The translations under genes and the position numbers were made by a program. Of a DNA stretch of 64,000 bases, positions 21,713-31,510 are shown piece after piece. Each line of letters starts with the position of its first letter. The stretch's first letter is position 1. A model generated the notes under the pieces. It was not told where the DNA came from. It was given only the letters and a program-made list of their open reading frames with translations, and did not search any database. The stretch comes from Stachybotrys elegans (Eukaryota; Ascomycota; Sordariomycetes; Hypocreales; Stachybotryaceae), in assembly GCA_020746835.1 (NCBI GenBank), contig JAGPNK010000011.1, positions 682,001-746,000 of the forward strand, read 5' to 3'.

Positions 21713-23928
21713 TTATGCCCACGTTTGACCATTGTATGATAGCATGTCAAGCCCCGATTGGAGACTTGTTTGGTTGAAGATGAACCACGTAGGATCAAAG
21801 TCGCTGTCAGTCTCAACCGTCGTTGCTCCTCCCATGACGGGAGTATGTAGTGCTTGTACCCTCTGCTCTAAGCGGGTGGCCAAATTGCCGTGGATGTTGA
21901 AGTTGTGTCCAGGCACTTGACGAAGCTTCAACAGATGTGCAGTGACATTCTCCAAGTCTGAGGTTGGATTAGTCTCAAGCTGGGGAATGACCATTTGTTA
22001 TGTGATTCATGCTTACCATCGGGTTCTCCAACACCTCCTTCCACACCCTGGATGACAATCAATGCAGCCCAGGTAATAATGACTAGATCAAAGTTGGCCC
22101 AGATGGACTCGTCGACCAGCTGGAGCTTGACGGCTGCCCGCGCCGACAGGAGAAGCTCGTGCTGTTCCTTTGGCGTTGTATCGGAGAGAAGATCACTGCC
22201 TCTGGCTGGGAGATAAATCGAGAGAACCAGCACTCGATGCAGCACGTACTGTCGGAAGGCCAGCTTCCTCTCGGCCTCTGGCTCGTCCGTCCGGGCGCCA
22301 AACTCTACCAGCCAGTCATCGAGCTGACGGGCCCAGTCCCGGATCACGGCGGCGTCCACCCCACTGAAAGAGTGGGAGGAGTCGGTGTTTGCCGTAACTT
22401 CGCCGGAAACGCCGGACCATATTGTCGGAAGGCCCCTGCCAGTGAAGTGGGTGAGACCCGTATGCATCATGCGGGACAGGCGGTAGATCTGATCTTGGGG
22501 GTTCATCCGCAAACCGGGGAACGGCGCCACGATGGGGATGACTGGGCAGGACAGGTGGATAGATGCATGTTCCAGGTCCACAATCTACGCAGGACACGTC
22601 AGCCGGAATGCAGACAAAAGACAGCTGGCACCTACCTGGAGTCCAGACAATAGCCTCTGCCACTCCAGAGAACTGGCCTCCATATTGGGAGGGCAATGCT
22701 CGAGGATCAGACGATATGCTATGGAGATCCACACGCCAGTCTCTTTGCTCATGCCCTCGCGCAGAAGAGCGGCCAATATGATGCCAAGGACCGTCTGGAA
22801 GCCCCATTCCTCCGCAGCCTTGGGGTCACTAGGATGCAGGCCAATATCACTCGACGGAATACACAGCTGGGCGATGGCGTTACACAAAACAGAGAAGTAA
22901 TCAGGTGCAAGGGCAGAATCCACCGCGGCGCCTCGGAGGCTGGAGCAGTAGAGCATGGCGGCAAGCATCACTGGGGTTGGGGAGGAGAAGGTCTGCTTGC
23001 TGGGCAGAAAGTGGAGGCCAAGCATGGTCTCATGGAACCTTGGGATGTATGAGAATGGTTGGACGAGGAAGAGAGAGGGGCACGTACATGGACCACAGAC
23101 GCAGGACCAGGGAGTCGGCCCAGATCTCGGGATTCGTAGAGCTGGAACAGCACGCCTTGAGGGCTTGGATGGAGAAGGAGAGAGTCTTGAGGGCTGGGTC
23201 CTCGACAGGCTCATTCTCCGGGCCTGAAGAAGTATGGCAGGCGCCCGCCAAGAACAGCTCGTCAATGTCCGCCAAGCCGAGATGGTCCTCGAGCCTCTTG
23301 AGTCTGCGGAGAACGGCATTGTTGATGTGCTGCTGCGCCTCGCTGTTGATCCTCAGCTCGCTCGACGCAAGCACCGCGAGATCGAGGTTCCACGAAGCGG
23401 CCTACAAGCGAGTGAGCTACAATGAGCAAACCATTTACGTCCGAAAGCCAAGCCAAGCAAAGAAGAAGGGGGGAGTGGAGGAGATGCCAAGATACACCAA
23501 GGGACGTGACGACCCGTCCGCCTCAACGGCTTGGCACCCCCGGATTTCTACTTACGTTTGCGCGGGGCACGAAGATGCACTGGACCCCTGTCCGGGAGCA
23601 TCGCCGACACGCGGAACGGCCATCATCAATCCGGCATTTCATCTAGACACGACGACAGCAGAGTAAGCGCACGTTTCTTACTCTTGCACCCTCTAGCCAA
23701 GGGAGCGGCATGACGGCTAGGAGGCAATAGAACCTTTTGGCGCCGGCAGTTGACTGGAGAGAGAGAGAGAGCCATCGTTAGTTGGGAGGCGGTCACGAGG
23801 GAAACAAAGGGGCGGGGGGTTCTGGCTGTCGTACCGCATGCTTTCCGTGATTTGGCCGAGGAATTCAGGGTCTCCGGTGCGTCTCTCGGCTCGGTACCAC
23901 CCAATTGACTGTTAATTTGCTCCGCCAT
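21713..23928 (-). CDS. Zn2Cys6 transcription factor
   Basis: 576 residues in seven exons: 23928-23835, 23753-23734, 23642-23556, 23401-23088, 23038-22636, 22584-22017 and 21957-21713. The binuclear cluster is assembled from three exons: KACVNCRRQK, then MKCRIDDGRSACRRCSRTG, then VQC, with spacing C-x2-C-x6-C-x8-C-x2-C-x6-C. The cluster is followed by FVPRAN and the middle homology region. The donor after RRQK (GTTCTA) is weak, but the intron sits at the position common in this family. The gene lies between the deaminase and a hexokinase and is divergent from the latter. It is the obvious candidate local regulator. It is not the Ndt80-like regulator known from other fungal amino-sugar clusters. 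Confidence 0.85.
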
Positions 23929-24438
23929 GTTTCTTTACTCTCCTCTTTTTTGCGTAGGAAACTCGCAGAAAACCGGCCGTGCTCGTATGCGTCGCGATGG
24001 TTGATGAGCAAAGCAGCGTTTCACCGGCCGGTGGAACCGGGGGTCCTCTTGGGGTTATTAGTTCTCTCTGACCCCGGGCCGATTCGGCAATGGATCTAGT
24101 GGCTTGGTGATAAGAGATTCTGATGGACTGATTGGTGCAGCCTGTGAGAGGGACGTCCGGTCCGGAATTGCCGGATGGAGTCGCAAAGTCCGGAATTGCC
24201 GGTCCCCGTCTTGCGCAGGTCATGCGTCTGGTCCAGGGATATCTCTGCTGCCAAGCATGCGGCCGTGTCGTTACTTTTCTTTTGCGCCCGGCAAAAAGAA
24301 GCAGCATGGAAACTGTGTCAAGTGTTTCCGTTACTGAAGGATAGGGAGTGGTCTCAGCTGTTGAGTCGCTCGTCTTATCATCCTTCTCTCAGTCACCTTT
24401 GTGCTTGTACTTTGCTAGTGCACACAGTAATTCTGATC
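23929..24438. promoter_or_regulatory. divergent promoter, Zn2Cys6 regulator / hexokinase
   Basis: 510 bp shared by the two genes and dense in CCGG/CGG motifs. It includes the perfect 12-bp palindrome CACCGGCCGGTG at 24022-24033 and two exact copies of a 15-bp element (24160-24174 and 24188-24202). This arrangement suits autoregulation by the neighbouring factor; that is inference. Confidence 0.55.
24160..24202. repeat. duplicated 15-bp CCGG element
   Basis: GTCCGGAATTGCCGG occurs exactly twice, at 24160-24174 and 24188-24202, 28 bp from start to start. Each copy holds two CCGG boxes around an AATTG core, a layout expected of a dimeric Zn2Cys6 site. Confidence 0.75.
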
Positions 24439-26147
24439 ATGGGAGAGACGGATGATGTCGTTGGCTGGGCCAACAGTATCGCTTCCCAGTTCATCGTCAC
24501 TACTGATAAGATTAATGTGGCGACGGATCTGTTTGTGAAACAACTGAGTAAGTAACATGGCTGATCTCATCATATCCGCTCTGACAACCCGCCACAGAAC
24601 AAGGACTCGAAGAAGATGGCTCGTCATTGTTGCAGGTCCCATCCTACGTCACAAAGCTGCCCAACGGCTCCGAAACTGGCGTGTGCATGGCGATTGATCT
24701 TGGTGGCACAAACCTGAGAGTCTGCTCGGTGGAACTGCATGGCAACTCCAAGTTGTCCGTCGTTCAGTCCAAGGCGGCGATTCCCATGTCGGCAATGACT
24801 GCAAAGACGTACAAGGACCTTTTCCGCTTCATTGCAAACCACACCGAGTCCTTTATGCGTGAGCACATGCCTCACTCTCTCGATAGGTGGGCAAGGGTGC
24901 TGGAGCATGGCCAGCCAACTGCTCAGCTGCGAAACGACTACTGTCACTCTCTGGGATTCACGTTTAGCTTCACCTTCGACCAGTATGCCCTCAACAAGGG
25001 AGCGCTCATGTACTGGACAAAAGCCTTCTCCATAGAAGATGCCATCGGGCGCGACCCATGCGCCATGTTGCAGGAGGCGCTGGATGAGCGACGGCTCCCT
25101 CTCACTGTCACTGCGCTCGTCAACGATACCGTGGGCACTTTGGCTGCCCGGGCATACTGCGCTCCTACCAAGAACGGCACATTGCTCGGAGCCATCTTTG
25201 GTACCGGGACGAATGGAGCATACATGGAGCGCGTCTACAACATCCGCAAGCTGCACTCCAATCGCGCCTTTGCTACGGCAAACCCTGGTGTTTTCATGGC
25301 CCTGAACACGGAATGGGGTGGTTTCGACCGTGACCTTTCCGTTCTGCCGACCACGACGTTCGATGACGATCTGGACCGAGAATCCGTCAACCCTCAGGAT
25401 CAGTACTATGAGAAGCGGATATCAGGACTCTACCTCGGCGAGCTGTTGCGGAGGGTAATTCTGGAAGGTTCCCAGAGTGGAAAGCTCTCACTGCAATTAC
25501 CGGCACACTCCCGCGCTCACACGGCATACTCAATCGACAGCTCCTTTTTGTCTGAGATTGTCAAGGACTCGTCTTACGAGCTCACCTACGCCAAACAGCA
25601 CATCAGCCAAGTCCTGGGCTCCGCCCCTCCAACCAGAGACCAAGCCAAGGCTCTCAAGATCATTGCTGAGGCCATTGGATTGAGAGCTGCTCGACTTTCA
25701 GCCATTGCAATTGCCGGCGTGGCCATACAATCCGGAAGGCTGCCCACCGCGCACAAATTGCCGACTCTGCTCCGATGTTGGAGTTTGAAGTACTTGTTGC
25801 GCCAAGTGTTGACCTTTGCGACTGGGCTCTTCCGACAGCTGTTCATGGCCAAGTATTCGCCCTTGAGGCTCCGCGACGAGAGCCATGCCACAGATCGTAT
25901 GGCGGTAGACTACGAAAAATTGCCAGACCTGATGAGCGTAGCCGATGACGACATCATCGACATTGGCGTTGACGGTTCACTATTCGAATTCTTCCCAGGA
26001 TTTGAAGGAAACCTGAGGATTGCTCTTAGGGAGATTCCTGCCATCGGACCATCGAACGAGCCCAAACTTCGCATGGGCACCGCAAAGGATGGAAGCGGTG
26101 TCGGAGCTGCACTTATTGCATTATTAAACCGGGAGAATGATATTTAG
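24439..26147 (+). CDS. hexokinase-family sugar kinase (divergent, amino-sugar kinase candidate)
   Basis: ATP-dependent hexose kinase of 552 residues in two exons (24439-24547, 24598-26147; 50-nt intron). Seen: phosphate-binding IDLGGTNLRV (about 69-78), LGFTFSF, LVNDTVGTLAA with the catalytic Asp, IFGTGTNGAY, and C-terminal DIGVDGSLFEFFPGFE and DGSGVGAALIAL. Between the ALxAIAIAGVAIQ segment and DIGVDGS there is an insertion of roughly 55 residues, absent from glycolytic hexokinases, with a hydrophobic stretch (LKYLLRQVLTFATGLFRQLF). Related divergent fungal hexokinases phosphorylate N-acetylglucosamine. Next to glucosamine-6-phosphate deaminase, a glucosamine or N-acetylglucosamine kinase role is likely but not proven. 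Confidence 0.88.
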
Positions 26148-26512
26148 ACTTTATAAATAGAGGCATTTTAAAGGCGTTGGGTTCGCAGAGTTGGGTTATC
26201 AGATATACTTGAGGACAGGAAATGTGAATGAAAAACGAGGGGATAGAAATAGAAGCAGTCTATAGCATATCGGTCATAGACACGAAAAGATCAATGGCGA
26301 TAAAAAGGTTGACCAACCACTGCCACCAAGGCCCAAATATTGTAACATCAAATCATGAGTTGGTTAAGTAAACTACAAGTTACTAATTGCTGAATGATGT
26401 GAATTCGTGGCAAACAGGGCATAGTTGTGAATCATAACGGTTTCATTACTATATTCTATACATTGTATCCGTCTATGTAATCCTTGAGACAGTGCCTCTT
26501 CCGTTCCATTTC
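26148..26512. other. convergent intergenic region
   Basis: 365 bp, AT-rich, between the 3' ends of the hexokinase and the secreted-protein gene. It is presumably both 3' UTRs and polyadenylation signals; nothing else was seen. Confidence 0.5.
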
Positions 26513-28364
26513 TTACCGCAGATTGAGGTCGAGAGTGATGGAGGGAGTACCAACAAAGCCAGCAGGCATGTGGTAGGTAAAGTTCCAGAACTCAAAGTCA
26601 CGCAGAGGCTTGGAAGCACCACCGTAGTGACCCGCAAAGGTCAGGTTGTAGTTGAGGTCGACGTTGCCCGAAACCTTGACGTCGAGGCCCTGGACGTCGG
26701 CCCAGCTGTTGACGACGCGCTTGGCAGTGAAGGTGCCGACGACCAGGGAGAAGATGGAACCAGCGGTACCATAAGGGTAGGTCAAGGTGAGCTTGTTGGG
26801 CGACACCACGGGCTGCAGAGCAGTCTCGGTAGGGTAGAGCTTTGGGCTGTTAGCAAGGGGAACAGTTCAGGAAGATGCTATGCTGTATCCATACCGAGAG
26901 GAAGGCAATCTCATCGCCGGTATCCCATTGAACCACAGCAGGGTTGAATGCGGCCTGGTTCTGACCGGCGCCGCCGAGGAAAAGCTCATCAAACGACTCG
27001 GCGCCAATGGTGAGCTTCTCGGAGAGCCAGGAGGTGATGTTGCGAGGAACCTTGTCAAAGGGAGGATAGTAGCAGGTGGCGGAGAAGGTGTGCTCGCCCT
27101 GGAACTTGGTGAGCTTGGACAGGACGTTCTTGGGCACCAGCTTCTTGTGGGTGTCGGCAAGGATAGCAAACAGAGGAGCCCAGGCGTAGTCGGCAGAGTG
27201 GGACATGATGCTAGGCTAGAGGAACAGTGTCAGCGCAGGTTCTGGGAAGCTAAAGACAAGCAACAACTCACGTTTTCGATGAGGGAAGAGTTCTCCTTGC
27301 CAACAAAGGACCAGAACCACAGGGCCATGAGGCTGAGGTAACGGTTCATGTCGTAGCCATAGGAACGGTCCCAGGGACCAGCCATGTTCTTCATACCGGG
27401 GTGCCACAGCAAACCAACAGACTCCCAGGTGTCCTGGATCATGCGGGCAGAGGCCTGCTTCATGATGGAGTCCTTGGGCAGGTACTTGTTCCACAGAACG
27501 AGACCGTACAGGGAGACGCCAGTGTAGGTTCCCGAGTTGAACTCGGAGAGGGTGTTGTGGCGGTCAAACAGATCGATGATCTCCTTGGCATACGCCTCTC
27601 CGCTCCTGGTCATGTTGGCCTCCTTGAGGCGACGACCGGTCCATCCGGACATGAAGGCTCGCATGATGGACTAGAGCTTTGGTTAGCGACTGCTCTTCCT
27701 GTGCGATGGCTGCAAGAACGACTTACAGGATTGCTGTACGCAGGGTACAGGTTGTCCTTGAGAGGGTCAAGGTTCCCGAAGCGGTACTCGTCACCCTTGG
27801 TGGCGTTGTACAGGGACTGCAGGATCAGGTCCTGGGTGGGCTTGCTGATGAGGTGGGAGTACTCCTCCATGGCCATGATGAAGGTGGTACCGACAAAGCC
27901 ACGCCAGTTGGGATCCCACGATCCGTAGATCCTGGGGTTGTACGTGGGGATACCAACAAGGGGCTCCTCGGGCTCCTGCTGGTAGTCTCCGTACCTGGTA
28001 TCCCATGTCAGCATGGCAAACACGCCCGGACTTGGGCCACCACTCACCACTCATCGGCCGGGTTCTTGGCCTGCCCCGCGATGATGTTCTTGATGATCTT
28101 CTCAGCCTCGAGCCTGTCCTTGCCCTTGTTGCGAGCCAGCAGGCCAAAGGCGTACCAGGCAGAGCTGCGGGTCTCGTGAGTCAAGCCCACGGCGGCGCTA
28201 AAGTCGTACAGGTAGCCGGCCTTGGGGTCGTAGTAGGTGTCCATCCAGTCCATGGACTCGGTGAGCAGGGACTTGGCATCCTTGGACATCTTGGGATGGG
28301 GGGTCGCTGAGGCGAGGCCGGCCAGGGAGGCGAGGCCCCATTGCGTCAAGCTCGAGACACGCAT
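26513..28364 (-). CDS. secreted protein of unknown family, helical-barrel-like
   Basis: 543 residues in five exons: 28364-28048, 27994-27727, 27670-27272, 27215-26895 and 26839-26513. The introns are 53-56 nt. The N-terminus is a signal peptide ending near SATP. The body is rich in aromatic residues and helix-like segments (SMDWMDTYYDPKAGYLYDFS, NWRGFVGTTFIMAMEEYSHL, GTYTGVSLYGLVLWNKYLP, DRSYGYDMNRYLSLMALWFW), with N-glycosylation sequons. The last 100 residues look beta-rich (LTLTYPYGTAGSIFSLVVG). The pattern recalls six-hairpin glycosidases or polysaccharide lyases, but I do not recognise the family and no catalytic pair can be assigned. It is divergent from the permease gene. Confidence 0.78.
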
Positions 28365-29301
28365 GGCGAATTGGGAGGGACAGCGACGGAGGGGAGGGGA
28401 GGGGAGGGGAGAGGAGAGAATTGGCAGCAGGACTCAGAGGCAGATCACAAGAGTGGTCGCTGGTGGGCAGGAGAAGAGCATCTTGGCCTTGGGGAACCGC
28501 CGGGGTTGATATAGACGCGCCAAGTGGTGACGTCGCAAGCCGGCCAAGTCGTGTGTTATTCGACCGAGGCCAGCCAGAAGAAGTCCAGCACCGTGGAAAC
28601 AGCTGACGGGTCCTTCCCGCCAGCCATGGCTAGCCATGGAATACTCCATTTTCATGTGGGTTTCTCCGCATCAGAGACCCTGGCCATAGCCTTGCGCCCA
28701 CAATGACAGGCCACTCGTATCTCGGACCCCTGAGCTAGTTGCTAGTTAGATTAGATTGGGTATGCATGGAAGAACCTAGCGGGGACCAAGATGACTGGGG
28801 GAGTTCGAGACGCGGGTCTGTTGTGCCGGCAAAGAGTCCGGCCTTTTCGCCGGCGCATGCTCCGGCGGTTTGGCCGGTCCCTATCACAGCCCATATCGCA
28901 GCTACACTAAGATATTTTGGCGACAGGAGAGATAGCACGCCTTATCTACACATGTGGGTATTACTCAGGGTTCGGCACGGCTAACCAGGAGAGGAACAGG
29001 CGACCGGTTTATCACGCGACAGATGGGCTAGGGATGCCTACCGTCCTGCTCCATCCGGGTGATAGGAGGGACCCCGACCACGGGATAAGCGGCACCTATA
29101 GCAGAGATCCTGGCGTTGGCCACGACTCGGGGGAAGTGATATATCCTGATGCATGCCGCACGCATCAGGAAAGACTCGAACAGGCCCTTCAGTGCAACCT
29201 CTCCGACTCCCGACCGTCTGGCGCTTGGTGCTAGCTACATAACCTTACATTCCTTGTATAACCTTGTCTGTCTACCAAGAAAACGAACAAAGCGGTCCAG
29301 A
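28365..29301. promoter_or_regulatory. divergent promoter, secreted protein / permease, CCGG-rich
   Basis: 937 bp. Five CCGG boxes lie within 52 bp (28826, 28838, 28850, 28862, 28874), almost exactly 12 bp apart. In random sequence the tetramer is expected about once per 256 bp. This is the densest CCGG array in the block. Confidence 0.5.
28388..28418 (+). repeat. GGGGA microsatellite
   Basis: Four to five GGGGA units followed by degenerate GAGGAGAGA, just upstream of the secreted-protein start. On the coding strand this is a pyrimidine tract in the 5' leader. Confidence 0.7.
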
Positions 29302-29790
29302 ATGGGTGGTCCGGCCGAAATCTCGGAAATCGCCAGCCCCTACAGGCAGGACGATGCAGGCGCCGAGAAGCCAAGCATGGATGCCGACGAGCTGCGCCTG
29401 GCGCAGATGGGTGAGCACAACTTATCCACAAGCCGCTTGGCCTCTAGCTTTCCCGTCTGCTAACCGTCTTGGCAGGCCACACGCAGGAGCTCAAGCGGCA
29501 CTTCAGCACGCTGAGCCTGATCGGCTTGGCGTCGACGACGACCATCTCCTGGACGGGCCTGGGCCTGGGCCTCATCACCGAGATCAACGCGGGCGGGCCT
29601 GGCGCCGTCATTTACGGCTTCATCCTCGTGACGCTGCTGCAGTGCTTCCTCGGCGCGTCGCTGGCCGAGTTTGTCTCCTCGTACCCGACCGAGGGCGGCA
29701 TGTACCACTGGATCGCCGCCGTCGCGCCCAAGAAGTTGACGGGTGTCCTGAGCTTCTTCACCGGCTGGTTCAGCGTCCTGGGATGTAAGT

Positions 29791-29824
<34 letters not shown>

Positions 29825-31098
29825 TCGCCGCGACGAGCAGTCAATTGACAAGCGACAGGGATTTTCACCACGGCCTCCACCAACCTCATCTTCGCCCAGA
29901 TCGTCATGGCCCTCGTCGCTCTGTACAACGAGTCGCTCGAGATCCAGGCCTGGCAGACCTTCATCATCTACCAGGGCCTCAACATCATCACCGCCGCCGT
30001 GGTCATGTTCGGAAACAAGATCATCCCCGGCCTGAACAAGTTCTCGCTCTTCTACCTCCAGATTGGCTGGATCGTCGTTCTCATCACCGTCGTGGCCTGC
30101 GCGCCCTCGCACCGCAGCGCCGACTTTGTCTTCAAGACGTGGATCAACAACACTGGCTGGGAGAACCAGGCCATTTGCTTCATCACTGGTCTGGTGAACC
30201 CCCTGTACAGTCTGGGAGGTCTTGACGGCGTCACCCACATCACCGAGGAAATGCCCAACGTAAGGCCTTTCCACATGACCAAGACAGTTTTGCGAGTACT
30301 GACAAGCCTTAGCCTTCGAGGAACGCGCCCCTCGCCATCGCCATCACCCTGACGATTGCTTTCTGCACCGGCATCACCTACCTGATGGCTCTCATGTTCT
30401 CGATCCAGGACTTTGATGCGCTTTCCAGCACCAACACCGGTCTGCCTCTGGCCGAGTTGTTCCGCCAGGTCACGGGAGCGGCTGGCGGCGCCTTTGGTCT
30501 CGTCTTCATCCTCTTCATCGCCCTTGGTCCTTGCGTTGTCAGCTCTCAGCTCAGCACTGGCCGTGTCTTCTGGGCTTTCTCCCGCGATGGCGCCATTCCT
30601 TTCTCCAAGAAGTGAGTTACTCTACGTCCTTGAGCTGATCAGGGGGACTAATGCATCAGCAGATGGTCCAAGATTCACCCGAAGCTGCAGATCCCCTTCA
30701 ACGCCCAGTTTATTGTTACCATCATCATTGCGATCCTCGGCTGTCTCTACCTGGGATCGTCGACCGCCTTCAACTCGCTGCTCGGCACAGCCGTCACCAT
30801 CAACAACATTTCGTATCTGATTCCCATCGTCACCAACCTGCTCACTGGCCGCAAGAACATGCACCGTGGTGTCTTCCACATGGGCAACGTCATCGGCCCC
30901 ATTGTGAACACCGTCACCGTCTGCTGGCTGACCTTTGCCATTGTCTTCTTCTCTTTCCCCTACGTCATGCCTGTGGCCCCGGAGAACATGAACTACACTT
31001 GCGTTGTTGTCGGCGGACTGGGACTTCTCGTGGGCGGCTGGTGGTTCAGCGTGGGCAAGAAGTACACCGAAGAGATGCTGAAAGCGAAGGAGGAGTAG
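29302..31098 (+). CDS. APC-family amino acid/choline/GABA-type permease
   Basis: Twelve-helix plasma-membrane transporter of 517 residues in five exons: 29302-29410, 29476-29784, 29859-30259, 30313-30611 and 30663-31098. It starts MGGPAEISEIASP, then GHTQELKRHFSTLSLIGLAS, the usual first helix of the Uga4/Hnm1 group. ASLAEFVSSYPTEGGMYHWI and DGVTHITEEMPNPSRNAP are further signatures of that subfamily. Known members carry GABA, choline or amino acids. Its divergent promoter with the secreted protein, next to deaminase and sugar kinase genes, hints at a substrate carrying an amino group. The substrate is not assignable from sequence. Confidence 0.9.
29792..29822 (+). repeat. CAG trinucleotide repeat inside an intron
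   Basis: Ten uninterrupted CAG units start six bases after the GTAAGT donor of permease intron two (29785-29858). Every unit contains an AG dinucleotide, but the true acceptor is downstream at 29858. Confidence 0.85.
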
Positions 31099-31510
31099 GC
31101 ATCAACTCTGAGATCAGGATAAATAGCTCTGAAGTAGACGCTTCGATTAATACACAATAGACTCTAATCTACCTCATTATTTGAACCGCACCAAAGTGAC
31201 CCGTTTCAAATACTCATTTGCCGACCTAGCATCCTCGCCATCCCACCCTCACATCTCACACGAGTAGAACATGAACACACATTACCGCATTGAGGCTGAG
31301 AGTGAGACTTGGTAGCACTGCCCCTCGCTTCGGGTTTTGGGCGGGGCAATCGACATTTCCAGGACTCAGCCGCACCAAAACTGGGCATATCTCACCCACT
31401 CCTCTTTTATCCACGATGGTCCCTATTCTCTCATTCACCAATTTCCTAAGCACAAGTCGCCATATATAGCAGGCCCTTCTTTCAAAGACATCATATATCC
31501 TGTTGAAAAG
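31099..31510. other. intergenic region
   Basis: 412 bp between the permease 3' end and the HET gene. Nothing beyond the permease 3' UTR and the HET promoter was recognised. Confidence 0.4.
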
